Assembly (NCBI RefSeq): GCF_029958925.1
Contig: NZ_CP124617.1
Span: 1 to 64,000 of the forward strand
Origin: Tropicibacter oceani
GTDB taxonomy: Bacteria; Pseudomonadota; Alphaproteobacteria; Rhodobacterales; Rhodobacteraceae
Length of the DNA: 64,000 bases
Direction: 5' to 3'
The notes under the pieces were generated by a model. It saw only the letters and a program-made list of their open reading frames with translations. It was not told the origin of the DNA and ran no database searches. Shown here in pieces: positions 9,588-17,920 of this stretch (within the stretch, counting starts at the first letter, position 1; every line of letters begins with the position of its first letter). Position numbers and translations under genes: made by a program.

Positions 9588-9863
9588 ATGCAGCCCCGTT
9601 TGTCCCCCCTTTCGCCTGAGCTTTGGCTTCGTGATCTGTTCGCCTCCAAGGCGGTGCAGAAAGGCGAAGTCATCCGGCGCAAGGCGCGTGATATTGAACG
9701 CTTTGTCGGGATGGAGGCGTTCATGCGGGAAATCCACCGGCGCGGCTATCGCGTTGCCGAGAATTCGGGGCAGATCGTCATTTTCTGCAATCAGGCTCCG
9801 GTACGCTGGCTGACAGGCGACCCGGTCCCGCTTTCTTCAAAAGAAAGCGGCCCGAAATCTTGA
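9588..9863 (+). CDS. Small conserved hypothetical protein
   Basis: 91 residues (MQPRLSPLSPELWLRDLFASKAVQKGEVIRRKARDIERFVG...). It looks like a small basic cytosolic protein found in many Rhodobacteraceae with no established function; I recall similar ones being mislabelled as phosphoribosylanthranilate isomerase, a label the sequence does not support. Its last 12 codons run through two strong inverted repeats (9828-9874) and the stop codon lies inside the second, so the C-terminal tail may be coded by terminator DNA rather than selected protein sequence. It lies 60 bases downstream of uvrB in the same direction. Confidence 0.6.
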   Translation: MQPRLSPLSPELWLRDLFASKAVQKGEVIRRKARDIERFVGMEAFMREIHRRGYRVAENSGQIVIFCNQAPVRWLTGDPVPLSSKESGPKS

Positions 9864-9874
9864 AAAGATTTCGG
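9828..9874 (+). terminator. Tandem hairpins at the end of the uvrB unit
   Basis: Two perfect 10-bp stems with 3-base loops stand one base apart: CCGCTTTCTT-CAA-AAGAAAGCGG at 9828-9850 and CCGAAATCTT-GAA-AAGATTTCGG at 9852-9874. Neither is followed by a T tract, so they may be Rho-assisted terminators or mRNA 3' stabilisers. The stop codon of the upstream small gene (9861-9863) lies inside the second stem. Confidence 0.6.
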
Positions 9875-9918
9875 CACCAGCATTGCGCGGGCGCCGGGGT
9901 TTTCCAGTTTGCCAAAGG

Positions 9919-9943
9919 TTGAAATCGAATCTAGTATACTAGT
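9919..9943 (+). promoter_or_regulatory. Operator of the uronate GntR regulon, with possible -35
   Basis: TCTAGTATACTAGT at 9930-9943 contains the perfect 12-bp palindrome CTAGTATACTAG. It matches 12 of 14 bases of the operator repeated at 12425, 30084 and, with one more change, 30104. A TTGAAA at 9919-9924 may be the -35 box, which would place the operator in the promoter spacer, as at 12425. The first gene of the unit starts at 9968. Confidence 0.7.
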
Positions 9944-9967
9944 AATCCAATCAACCTCGAGGGCAGG

Positions 9968-11107
9968 ATGAGTCGCAGATTGAAGGTCCTGATTTCAGGA
10001 ACCGGCTTTGCCGGGCAAGGCCATGCAGAGGCCTTTCGCGCCGCCGGAGCGGAGATCGTCGGCATGGTCGGCAGGACCCCCGAAGTCGTCGCCGAGGTCG
10101 CCGCCAGACTGGGCATTCCCCACGCCGGCACCGACTGGCAGGCGGCGCTGGACCTGTTGCAACCCGACATTGTCGCGATCGCCACACCGGGCGGCGCGCA
10201 TTTCACCCCGATTGCCCAGGCCATCGCGGCGGGGTGCCACATCTTTTGCGACAAGCCGATGACCGAAAGCGCAGAAACCGCCGTCGACCTGTACCAGCGC
10301 GCCAAGGCTCGCGGCGTCAAAACCGCCTATGCCGCCAGCTTTCGCTATACCCCCAGTGTCCTGCACGCCAAACGCCTGGTTGCCGAAGGGGCGATCGGCG
10401 CCCCGACCGAGATCGAGTGCATGTCGCACTTCAACCTTGAACGCGACATCCCCTTTGGCTGGTCGCATCGCAAAGAGGACGGCGGCGGGCGGCTGAACAA
10501 CAACTTTACCCATACCCTGTCCATCGTGACCTCGGTCGTGGGGGACAAGGTGCTGGGCATTTTTGGTGACCTTCGCGATGACCTGGGCCGCGCCCCCATC
10601 GTGAAAGGGGTCCACAATTTTGCGACCCGGCGCGATTTCATTCCCAAGGACCTGACCGACCCTGCACTGGAATGGGGCGAAAGCAACGTCGAATGGTCCT
10701 ATACCGTGCTGGCCCGCCTGCAAAGCCCGCTTGCCGAACAGCCGGTTTCGGTCCTGTTCAAGCATGGCGGGCTGGTGCCCCGTTTTCACGACGACCACAT
10801 CGTGTTCTACGGCACCAAGGGCGCGATCCATCTCAAGGGTCATTACGGCAGCGGCCAGCTGTCGCTGTACAGCAAGGACAAGGGATGGCAGGACATCCCC
10901 CTGCCCCGGGACATCGCCGCCGCCGTCCCGAAAGTCACCGGCGAGACCGAGCAATGCTGGCACTACCTGGCGCGCGAACTGGTCAAAGATATTCAGGGCG
11001 AGACGGTCGACCCCTATCCGACATTCCGCGAAGGCAGCCAATACCAACAGCTGATCGACATCATCCGCAAGACCCACACTTGGACCGATACCTCTGATCT
11101 GTTCTGA
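9968..11107 (+). CDS. Gfo/Idh/MocA family NAD(P)-dependent oxidoreductase
   Basis: 379 residues. An N-terminal Rossmann domain (KVLISGTGFAGQGHAEAFR, then VAIATPGGAHFTPIAQAIAAGCHIFCDKPM with the family EKP-like Lys) is followed by the alpha/beta substrate domain. Members oxidise or reduce sugars, inositols and sugar acids with NAD(P). It starts directly downstream of a GntR operator and 36 bases ahead of mannonate dehydratase, so it probably interconverts a sugar acid feeding that enzyme, for example reduction of a uronate or oxidation at C3/C5. The exact substrate cannot be read from the sequence. Confidence 0.85.
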   Translation: MSRRLKVLISGTGFAGQGHAEAFRAAGAEIVGMVGRTPEVVAEVAARLGIPHAGTDWQAALDLLQPDIVAIATPGGAHFTPIAQAIAAGCHIFCDKPMTESAETAVDLYQRAKARGVKTAYAASFRYTPSVLHAKRLVAEGAIGAPTEIECMSHFNLERDIPFGWSHRKEDGGGRLNNNFTHTLSIVTSVVGDKVLGIFGDLRDDLGRAPIVKGVHNFATRRDFIPKDLTDPALEWGESNVEWSYTVLARLQSPLAEQPVSVLFKHGGLVPRFHDDHIVFYGTKGAIHLKGHYGSGQLSLYSKDKGWQDIPLPRDIAAAVPKVTGETEQCWHYLARELVKDIQGETVDPYPTFREGSQYQQLIDIIRKTHTWTDTSDLF

Positions 11108-11143
11108 CGCCTGCGCCCCGGTGCCCAAGGAAAGGCCCCCAAC

Positions 11144-12370
11144 ATGAAGATCACTGATGCCAAACTCTTCGTCGGCGGCCCCGGCAAGAACTACGTCACG
11201 CTCAAGATCATGACCGATCAGGGCGTCTATGGGCTGGGCGATGCGACGCTGAACAACCGTGAAACCCTGCCGGCCGCCTACCTGCATGACTACCTGATCC
11301 CCAACCTGATCGGCCTGGACCCGCGCAACAGCGAAGACATCTGGCAGCTGTTCTATCGCGGCGCTTATTTCCGGCGCGGCCCCATCGCCATGGCTGCCTT
11401 TGGCGCCGTGGACATGGCCCTGTGGGACATCAAGGGCAAGCTGGCCAACATGCCGCTGTACCAGTTGTTCGGCGGAAAAAGCCGCGAGGGCGCTATGGTC
11501 TATGCACACGCCACCGGCGCCGACCTGCCTGACCTGATGGAGTCGATCGCGCATTACGTCGAGCAAGGCTACAGGGCCGTGCGCGTGCAATGCGGCATTC
11601 CCGGGATGCCCACCGCCAGCTATGCGGTCCCCGAGGAAAAGGGCGCGGGCAAGCACTATATCACCGATTTCAGCGGCATCCGCCCCAAGGTCGAAACCTG
11701 GGATACCGGCAAGTACATGCGCTACATGCCCGGGGCCCTGATGGAGATCCGCGAACGCTTTGGCCCCGATCTGGAAATCCTGCACGATGTGCATCACCGG
11801 CTGCTGCCGCGCGAGGCCGCTGAATTCGCCAAAGAGGTGGAACCGGCCCGGCTGTTCTGGCTCGAAGACCCGACCCCGGCCGAAGACCAGAATGCCCTGC
11901 GCCTGCTGCGCCAGCATTCGACCGTGCCGATCGCCATCGGCGAAGTCTTCAACTCGATCTACGACTGCAACAAGCTGATCGAGAACGAGCTGATCGATTT
12001 CATCCGCGTGGCCGTCACCTATGCGGGCGGGATCACCCACGTCAAACGCATCGTCGACCTGGCCGGGCTGCATCACGTGCGCACCGGGTTTCACGGCGCG
12101 CCCAGCCATTCACCGCTGTGCATGGCGGCGCAGGCGCATCTGAACGCCTGGGCGCCGAACTTTGGCATCCAGGAATACCTGGTGTTGGGCACACCGGAAT
12201 GCGACGCGCTGTTCCCGTCCGACCACCGCATGGAAAACGGCATGGTGCATGTCAGCGATGCCCCCGGACTGGGCGTGGATTTCGACGAACATGAGGCCGC
12301 GCGCTACAGCTATCAACCGGGCAGCCATCCGGTCGTGCGCCTGACCGACGGGACGCTGTGGAATTACTGA
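11144..12370 (+). CDS. manD: D-mannonate dehydratase, enolase superfamily (ManD/RspA type)
   Basis: 408 residues, the typical ManD length. The N-terminal capping domain (MKITDAKLFVGGPGKNYVTLKIMTDQGVYGLGDATLNNRE) precedes a TIM barrel with metal ligands in LEILHDVHHRL (Asp/His), FWLEDPTPAEDQ (Glu) and PIAIGEVFNS (Glu), plus the HHVRTGFHGAPSHSPL active-site loop. ManD converts D-mannonate, and in some members D-gluconate, to 2-keto-3-deoxygluconate (KDG). It shares an operon with the Gfo/Idh gene under the GntR operator, and KDG kinase is coded at 19.8 kb in the same regulon. Starvation-sensing protein RspA is an older name for the same family. Confidence 0.88.
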   Translation: MKITDAKLFVGGPGKNYVTLKIMTDQGVYGLGDATLNNRETLPAAYLHDYLIPNLIGLDPRNSEDIWQLFYRGAYFRRGPIAMAAFGAVDMALWDIKGKLANMPLYQLFGGKSREGAMVYAHATGADLPDLMESIAHYVEQGYRAVRVQCGIPGMPTASYAVPEEKGAGKHYITDFSGIRPKVETWDTGKYMRYMPGALMEIRERFGPDLEILHDVHHRLLPREAAEFAKEVEPARLFWLEDPTPAEDQNALRLLRQHSTVPIAIGEVFNSIYDCNKLIENELIDFIRVAVTYAGGITHVKRIVDLAGLHHVRTGFHGAPSHSPLCMAAQAHLNAWAPNFGIQEYLVLGTPECDALFPSDHRMENGMVHVSDAPGLGVDFDEHEAARYSYQPGSHPVVRLTDGTLWNY

Positions 12371-12416
12371 AATCCGGCGGCGAAGCCCCTGCCCCACGAC
12401 AAGGTGCATTTTTTAT

Positions 12417-12438
12417 TTGACTTAACTGGTATACTAGT
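12417..12438 (+). promoter_or_regulatory. GntR operator and -35 box of the TRAP transporter operon
   Basis: ACTGGTATACTAGT at 12425-12438 is identical to the site at 30084. TTGACT at 12417-12422 would serve as the -35 box; a weak -10 (TTCATT, 12440-12445) follows 17 bases later, so the operator fills the spacer and binding should block RNA polymerase. A leader of about 200 bases then runs to the first gene at 12650; I see no further element in it. Confidence 0.75.
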
Positions 12439-12649
12439 CTTCATTAACGCGAGGACGGTCGGCACTGGGAGGAGCGACCAGAACTACCCGAATCTCGGAC
12501 AAGCGGGCGCCGCCGCAATTGTCGGCGCGCACCGTAGCCAAAAGCCAGGCGCGGCTTGCCCGGGCCCGGACGCCATGTGCCGCCGGCCAGACAAAACTGG
12601 CCGTCGCAGTTCAACAAAACCAAGGTCAAAACATCCAAGGGAGGATCTC

Positions 12650-13633
12650 ATGTACCAGAAAATCAACGCATCCATTTTCGCCGCGGCCGCGGCTGTGACC
12701 ATGCTTGGCACAACAGCGGACGCTGCCGAATGGCGCGGTTGGAACATCCACGTCGACGGCTATCCCAACACCGTCGCAATGGACAAGTTCGCCGAGCTGC
12801 TGGCCGAAAAGACCGGCGGTGAAATCACCCTGCAGATGTTCCACGGCGGCACCCTGGGCAGCCAGCCCGACGCCATCGAACAGGTTCGCCTGGGCGGTCT
12901 GGAAATCGGCAACTTCAACCTTGGCCCCATTGGTCCGATCGCAGCCGAAGCCAACGTCGTGTCGCTGCCGTTCATCTTCAAGGACGTGCCGCACATGTTC
13001 CGCGTGCTGAACGGCGAAGGCGGTCAGATGATTTCGGACGGCATGGCGGCCAAGGGGCTTGTGCCGTTGGCATGGTACGACGCCGGCGCGCGGTCGTTCT
13101 ATAACGGCGACAAGCCGATCAACACCCCCGAGGACGTGGCCGGCATGAAGGTGCGGGTCATGAACAACGACCTGTATTCCGGCATGATCGCCGAGCTGGG
13201 CGGCAACCCGTCGCCGATGGCCTTTGCCGAGGTCTACCAGGCGCTGAAAACCGGTGTTGTCGACGGCGCGGAAAACAACTGGCCTTCGTATGAATCGACC
13301 GGTCACTTCGAGGTTGCGGGCTATTACTCGCTCAGCCAGCACCTGATCATCCCCGAGTGTGTCTGCATCAACGCCGATGCCTACAACGCCCTGTCCGATG
13401 ACATGAAGACCGCCGTGAAAGACGCCGCGATGGAATCCGCCGCGCTGCAACAGCAGCTTTGGGCCGAGCGCGAAGCCTCGAGCCGCGAGATGGTCGAAAA
13501 GGCCGGCGTGGTAACCAACGAGATCGCCGACAAAGGTCCGTTCCAGGCCGCCATGGCCCCGGTTTACGAAGCCTACCTGGCCGCAAACCCGGATCTGCGT
13601 CCGCTGGTCGAACTGATCCAAGCGACCGAATAA
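12650..13633 (+). CDS. dctP: TRAP transporter solute-binding protein, DctP family
   Basis: 327 residues starting MYQKINASIFAAAAAVTMLGTTADAAEW, with a Sec signal peptide probably cleaved after ADA. The body has the DctP pattern (AMDKFAELLAEKTGGEITLQMFHGGTLGSQPDAIEQVRLGGLEIG, GMKVRVMNNDLYSGMIAELGGNPSPMAFAEVYQALKTGVVDGAENNW), including the conserved Arg that binds the ligand carboxylate. An AAGGGAGGA ribosome site precedes ATG 12650. It would capture a sugar acid in the periplasm for the DctQM permease. A GntR operator lies upstream, tying transport to uronate catabolism. A hairpin follows the stop. Confidence 0.92.
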   Translation: MYQKINASIFAAAAAVTMLGTTADAAEWRGWNIHVDGYPNTVAMDKFAELLAEKTGGEITLQMFHGGTLGSQPDAIEQVRLGGLEIGNFNLGPIGPIAAEANVVSLPFIFKDVPHMFRVLNGEGGQMISDGMAAKGLVPLAWYDAGARSFYNGDKPINTPEDVAGMKVRVMNNDLYSGMIAELGGNPSPMAFAEVYQALKTGVVDGAENNWPSYESTGHFEVAGYYSLSQHLIIPECVCINADAYNALSDDMKTAVKDAAMESAALQQQLWAEREASSREMVEKAGVVTNEIADKGPFQAAMAPVYEAYLAANPDLRPLVELIQATE

Positions 13634-13651
13634 GTCGATCCATCCCCCTCA

Positions 13652-13681
13652 CACCCCGGCGGCAAGACTGTCGCCGGGGTG
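13652..13681 (+). other. Intercistronic hairpin between dctP and dctQ
   Basis: CACCCCGGCG and CGCCGGGGTG form a perfect 10-bp stem around a 10-base loop. No T tract follows. Such stems after a binding-protein gene usually protect the upstream mRNA and lower downstream expression, giving excess binding protein over permease. Confidence 0.6.
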
Positions 13682-13702
13682 CCTTGCCGCAAGGAACCCG
13701 CG

Positions 13703-14230
13703 ATGGATGATCGCAACGCCCGCCCTGATTTCATGTCTGCAATAGACACCCTGCTGGACCGCATCGCCGCGCTTTGCCGTGTGATCACCGGCGTTTCACT
13801 GGTTTTCCTGACGGTGATCTTCGGCTGGCTGGTCTTTGGCCGCTACGTGCTGAACGCCACGCCCACCTGGGTGGAACAGGCCGCGCTTTTGCTGGTCATG
13901 GTCATCGCCTTCCTTGGCGCCGCCGTGGGCGTGCATGAACACACGCATCTTGCGGTGACTGCCCTGCGCAGCGCCGTTCCGAGTTGGATGCGCACGGTCT
14001 TTGTCATCGTGACTGACCTTGCCATGGCCGGTTTCGGCGGCTTGATGCTGATTTACGGGGCCAAGCTGACCGCGTTCAAATGGGGGTCGATGATCCCCCT
14101 GATCCAACTGCCAGAAGGGCTTCGATCGCTGCCTTTGACCATCGGCGGCGCGCTGATCTTACTGTTTTCTCTGGCCCATCTCTTGCGTCTCGCGCTGGGG
14201 CGCGACCTGCGCAGCGACACTTTCGAATAA
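13703..14230 (+). CDS. dctQ: TRAP transporter small permease, DctQ family
   Basis: 175 residues from ATG 13703, preceded by CAAGGAAC. Four membrane segments are visible (CRVITGVSLVFLTVIFGWLVFGRYV; WVEQAALLLVMVIAFLGAAVGVH; VFVIVTDLAMAGFGGLMLIYG; LPLTIGGALILLFSLAHLL), and the DctQ signature GRYVLNATPTWVEQ with EHTHL is present. It pairs with DctM in the inner membrane. It lies between dctP and dctM with a 9-base gap to the latter. Confidence 0.92.
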   Translation: MDDRNARPDFMSAIDTLLDRIAALCRVITGVSLVFLTVIFGWLVFGRYVLNATPTWVEQAALLLVMVIAFLGAAVGVHEHTHLAVTALRSAVPSWMRTVFVIVTDLAMAGFGGLMLIYGAKLTAFKWGSMIPLIQLPEGLRSLPLTIGGALILLFSLAHLLRLALGRDLRSDTFE

Positions 14231-14239
14231 GGAACGATC

Positions 14240-15523
14240 ATGGGATTGCTTGTTCTGCTGGGCCTGTTCGGCCTTTGCGTCGTGATCGGCGTGCCCGTCG
14301 CCTTTGCGCTGGGGATTTCGGCGCTTGCCGCCTTTGCCTACGAAGGCCTGCCGCTGATGATCGGGTTTCAGCGCATCATTTCGGGGATCAACGTCTTTTC
14401 GCTGATGGCCATCCCCTTCTTCATCTTCGCAGGCGAATTGATGTTCCACGGCGGTATCGCCATGCGGCTGGTCAAATTCGCCTCGGCCGCCGTTGGTGCG
14501 GTGCGCGGCGGGCTGGGTATCGTCAACGTGTTCTCGTCGATGCTGTTTGGCGGGATCTCGGGGTCGGCGGTTGCAGACATCTCGGCGCTGGGGTCGATCC
14601 TTGTGCCGGTGATGAAGGAAAAGGGCTATGACGCCGATTACGCGGTCAACGTCACGGTGACCTCGTCGATCGCGGGCATCATCATCCCGCCCAGTCATAA
14701 CATGATCATCTTTGCCATCGCGGCGGGCGGCGGCATCTCGATTTCCAAGCTGTTCCTTGCGGGCGTCGTCCCGGGCGTGCTGATGTGCCTGTGCCTTGCC
14801 GCCGCCGCCTATATCGTTGCGGTGCGCCGCGGCTATCAGGCTGAAAAGTTCCCTGGCTGGGGCGAGCTTGCGCTCAGCTTTTTCGGGGCCATCCCGGGCC
14901 TGTTGACCGCCGTCATCATCGTCGGCGGCGTGCTGTCGGGCATCTTTACCGTCACCGAATCCGGGGCCTTTGGCGCCATCTACGCCTTTGTCGTCACGCT
15001 GCTGATCTATCGCAGCATCACCTGGGAAAACTTCCGCACCGCAGTGGTGTCTTCGGTGCGCACGACCTCGATGGTGATGATCCTGATCGCCTGCGCCGGG
15101 GCCTTTGCCTACATGCTGACCTTTTACCGGGTTCCGGACAAGACCGTGGTGCTTTTGACCGGATTGACGGACAACCCCATCATGATCCTGCTGATGATCA
15201 ACCTTGTCCTGCTGGTGCTGGGCATGATCATGGACATGGCTGCTCTGATCCTGATCTGCACTCCGATCTTTCTGCCAGTGGCAATCAGCATCGGCGTCGA
15301 CCCCTACCAGTTCGGCATGATCCTTCTGGTGAACCTGGGCCTGGGGCTGTGCACGCCGCCTGTCGGGTCCTGCCTGTTTGTCGGCTGCGCCGTGGGCAAG
15401 CTGCCGATGGAAAAGGCCGTGCGGACGATCTGGCCCTTTTACCTGGCCATACTGGTGGCGCTGATGCTGATCACCTTTGTTCCGGCCATCTCGCTGACCT
15501 TGCCGGGAATCCTCGATCCGTGA
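14240..15523 (+). CDS. dctM: TRAP transporter large permease, DctM family
   Basis: 427 residues with about 12 hydrophobic segments, the normal DctM size. The family patterns are clear: PFFIFAGELMFHGGIAMRLVKFA, MLFGGISGSAVADISALGSILVPVMKEKGYD, SSIAGIIIPPSHNMIIFA and LGLCTPPVGSCLFVGCAVGKLP. It uses a sodium gradient to move the DctP-delivered substrate. It is the last intact gene of the GntR-controlled TRAP operon; a kduD remnant follows 55 bases later in the same direction, suggesting that the operon once ended with a functional dehydrogenase. Confidence 0.94.
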   Translation: MGLLVLLGLFGLCVVIGVPVAFALGISALAAFAYEGLPLMIGFQRIISGINVFSLMAIPFFIFAGELMFHGGIAMRLVKFASAAVGAVRGGLGIVNVFSSMLFGGISGSAVADISALGSILVPVMKEKGYDADYAVNVTVTSSIAGIIIPPSHNMIIFAIAAGGGISISKLFLAGVVPGVLMCLCLAAAAYIVAVRRGYQAEKFPGWGELALSFFGAIPGLLTAVIIVGGVLSGIFTVTESGAFGAIYAFVVTLLIYRSITWENFRTAVVSSVRTTSMVMILIACAGAFAYMLTFYRVPDKTVVLLTGLTDNPIMILLMINLVLLVLGMIMDMAALILICTPIFLPVAISIGVDPYQFGMILLVNLGLGLCTPPVGSCLFVGCAVGKLPMEKAVRTIWPFYLAILVALMLITFVPAISLTLPGILDP

Positions 15524-15578
15524 CGAGCCGTGCGACCAAGCGGACAGTTGGAAGACGCGTCAACAAAAGGACCCCGTC

Positions 15579-15786
15579 TTGAGTGTACTGTAATCCTTTG
15601 ACCTGTCGGGCAAGATCGCTGTCGTGACCGGGGCCAAGCGCGGCATCACCGTGCCGGGCTATGTGGCGACCGACAACACGCAGGCCTTGCAGGACGATCC
15701 GGGCCGATCCCAGGCGATTCTTGGTCGCATTCCGGCGGGACGCTGTGGAAATCCTGTTGGTCGATGGCGGCTGGATGGGCCGCTAA
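15579..15786 (+). pseudogene. kduD remnant (2-deoxy-D-gluconate/KDG 5-dehydrogenase) with internal deletions
   Basis: Three pieces of a KduD-type SDR can be read in order. The first is the N-terminal FDLSGKIAVVTGAKRGI at 15597-15647. It is fused directly to the C-terminal-third segment TVPGYVATDNTQALQDD-GRSQAILGRIPAGR (about 15648-15750). After a further deletion and frame shift comes the terminal EILLVDGGWMGR stop (about 15748-15786). An in-frame TAA at 15591 also interrupts the leader. Intact KduD is about 250 residues, so roughly two thirds are gone. The intact enzyme belongs to uronate/pectin catabolism, matching the surrounding locus. The 3' end overlaps the convergent FMN dehydrogenase stop by 4 bases. 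Confidence 0.85.
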
Positions 15787-16994
15787 GCGCCAGGTCCGTC
15801 TGTCCGCACTTCGCGAAAACCGTCGCAGAACAACACCCGGCGATCGAGCTCGGGTACCCCGGTCAGCCCCAGCATCCCCAGATCGGCCCGCAACTGCACC
15901 CGCAGCAGGTCGATGGCATGGCTTACACCTGCTTCGCCCGCGATGCTGGCGGCATAGTTGAACGGCCTGCCGACAAAGACAAAGCGAGCCCCAAGGGCAA
16001 GCGCCTTGATGATATCGGTGCCGCGCAGGATGCCACCATCCAGCATCACGGACATATCCCCGGCACGCTCCAGCGCCGCCGACAGCACCCGCAACGGCGC
16101 CACTGCACCATCCAACTGGCGGCCACCGTGGTTCGACAGGATCACGCCCTCGGCCCCCATTTCCCTTGCGCGGGCCACGTCATCGGGGTGCAGGATGCCC
16201 TTGAACACCAGACGCCCTTTCCATTGGCGCCGCACCTCGGCCAGCAGATCCCAGTTCAGGAACTCGCGGCCGGAAAAATCCCGCACTGCCTGCCGCGACA
16301 ACAGCGGCGCACCACGCCCGGCGGTGGCGTTTTCGAAATGCGGCGCGCCGTGCTGCACAAAGGTGCGCACAAAGGTCCCCAGCGCCCAGCGGGGATGGGT
16401 CATCCCCTGCCACAGCAGCGCGGCATTGGGGCGGATCGGTGTCTTGTACCCGGATCGCAGGTTGTTTTCGCGGCTGGGCACGACGGCACTGTCGAGAGTG
16501 ACAACAAGGGTTTCGATCCCGGCGCGGGCAACCCGATCCAGCAGGGCGGTGATCTCGGACAGGTGCTGGGGCAGATAGGCCTGATACCAGGCGTCCGGCA
16601 CCTCGGCGACGATCTGTTCCAACGGGATCAGCGAGGCGGCGCTGATGATCATCGGAATGCCGGCCTTGTGCGCGGCGCGCGCCATGACCAGATCACCGCG
16701 ATAGGCGGTCAGCGCCGAGGCCCCCATCGGCGCGATGCCAAAGGGCAGATCAAACCCCATCCCCATCACTGTGCACGACAATTGCCGCCCCGACACATCG
16801 ACACCGACGCGCGGCAGAAAGCCGATTTCGGAAAAGGCCGCGCGGTTGTCATCGCGCGACGCATTGGTTTCGGCCGCCCCCGCGACATATCCAAAGATCG
16901 GCGGCGGCAGCCTGCGCCGCGCCGCCGGTTCGAAATCCTCCAGGGCAAAGATCCGGCGCAGGGCGCGCGGCGCGCGGGCGGGGGGCGTTGTCAT
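15783..16994 (-). CDS. FMN-dependent alpha-hydroxy acid dehydrogenase (lactate dehydrogenase-like)
   Basis: 403 residues from ATG 16994. This is a TIM-barrel FMN protein of the LldD/glycolate oxidase/mandelate dehydrogenase family: PPPIFGYVAGAAETNASRDDNRAAF near the N terminus, LPFGIAPMGASAL, the FMN lysine in RLVFKGIL, the catalytic His in GVILSNHGGRQLDG and the phosphate-binding DGGILRGTDIIKALALGARFVFVGRP. It oxidises a 2-hydroxy acid to a 2-oxo acid, passing electrons to quinone or oxygen. It is the last gene of the long minus-strand uronate operon, 10 bases after the lactonase, so a sugar-derived hydroxy acid such as lactate, glycolate or an aldonate is a likely substrate. An upstream in-frame start would add a poor N terminus. 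Confidence 0.88.
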   Translation of the reverse strand: MTTPPARAPRALRRIFALEDFEPAARRRLPPPIFGYVAGAAETNASRDDNRAAFSEIGFLPRVGVDVSGRQLSCTVMGMGFDLPFGIAPMGASALTAYRGDLVMARAAHKAGIPMIISAASLIPLEQIVAEVPDAWYQAYLPQHLSEITALLDRVARAGIETLVVTLDSAVVPSRENNLRSGYKTPIRPNAALLWQGMTHPRWALGTFVRTFVQHGAPHFENATAGRGAPLLSRQAVRDFSGREFLNWDLLAEVRRQWKGRLVFKGILHPDDVARAREMGAEGVILSNHGGRQLDGAVAPLRVLSAALERAGDMSVMLDGGILRGTDIIKALALGARFVFVGRPFNYAASIAGEAGVSHAIDLLRVQLRADLGMLGLTGVPELDRRVLFCDGFREVRTDGPGA

Positions 16995-17004
16995 GCGGCC
17001 CCGC

Positions 17005-17886
17005 CTAACCCGCGAAACGGGTTTGCGCGACGCCCTTGATCCCCAGCCCGGTGATGGCAAACAGGCTGCCGGCCTCGGGCTGCGTTTCAGGGGCGGTCAG
17101 GCCCAGGCTGAGCGAGGTGAAGAACAGGATATCCAGATCCTTGCCCCCGAACATCGGCTTGGTGGGTTTTTCGACCGGCACATCGACAGTCTGGATCACC
17201 TCGCCCTTGGGGGAAAGGCGGTACAACTGCCAGCCTTCGATCCCGGCCTGCCAATAACACCCTTCGGCGTCGACGGTCCCGCCGTCCGGGCGCCCCGGCA
17301 CTGCACGCGTGTCAAAGAACAGCTGCGGGTCCCCCGGCGTGCCGGTTTGCGTGTCGTAATCGCAAGACCAGATCGTGCGGACCCGGGGATTGCTGTCGGA
17401 AAAATACATCCGCTTGCCATCGGGCGAAAAGGCCAGGCCGTTCGTCGTCCAGATTCCGCCTTTCCAGGCTGTCACGCTCAGATCCGGGTCCAGGCGGTAA
17501 AAGGTGCCGACCGGCTGGGCGTCGCCCATGTCCTTCATGGTGCCGGCCCAGAACCGTCCCTGCGCATCGGTGCCGCCATCGTTGAAGCGGCTTTCAGGCA
17601 GATGGGATTCAGGGTCGGCAATGGGCTGGCGCGCGCCTGTCGCGGGGTCAAAGAACCAAAAGCCCGACTTGGCCGCAACCACCAGACCGCCCTTGTCGCG
17701 GCGGGCAATGCAACCGACCGGTTCGCCAAAGTAGTAGCTGTCGTTGCTGCCGGTGACCGGATCGTAACAGTGGATCAGGCCGCCCAGGATATCCACCCAC
17801 CACAGCCGTTGGTCGACGACGTCCCAGACCGCGCCTTCGCCCAGTTGCGACCGTGTCGGGGCTACACAGGTGATCGTTGCTGCCAT
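17005..17886 (-). CDS. SMP-30/gluconolactonase/regucalcin family lactonase
   Basis: 293 residues from ATG 17886. A six-bladed beta-propeller with the family metal ligands is visible: Glu in RSQLGEGAVWDVVDQRLWWVDI, Asn in WTTNGLAFSPDGKRMYFSDS and Asp in RPDGGTVDAEGCYW. The enzymes hydrolyse aldono- or other sugar lactones in the cytosol. The position in the uronate operon between the DUF475 gene and the FMN dehydrogenase suggests that a sugar oxidised to a lactone, perhaps by a dehydrogenase of this regulon, is opened here. The substrate is not defined by the sequence. Confidence 0.9.
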   Translation of the reverse strand: MAATITCVAPTRSQLGEGAVWDVVDQRLWWVDILGGLIHCYDPVTGSNDSYYFGEPVGCIARRDKGGLVVAAKSGFWFFDPATGARQPIADPESHLPESRFNDGGTDAQGRFWAGTMKDMGDAQPVGTFYRLDPDLSVTAWKGGIWTTNGLAFSPDGKRMYFSDSNPRVRTIWSCDYDTQTGTPGDPQLFFDTRAVPGRPDGGTVDAEGCYWQAGIEGWQLYRLSPKGEVIQTVDVPVEKPTKPMFGGKDLDILFFTSLSLGLTAPETQPEAGSLFAITGLGIKGVAQTRFAG

Positions 17887-17920
17887 GTTCTTCTCCTTGC
17901 CGGTAGCGGCCTTGAATGGG

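Noticed and set aside
9995-12109. 704-codon open frame on the minus strand opposite the Gfo/Idh and manD genes
   Set aside because: The plus strand carries two clear enzyme families; the opposite frame is rich in G/A/R/H/Q/D with no domain, a GC-rich shadow.
15624-17039. 471-codon plus-strand frame opposite the FMN dehydrogenase
   Set aside because: Shadow of the minus-strand dehydrogenase; only its first part overlaps the real kduD remnant.
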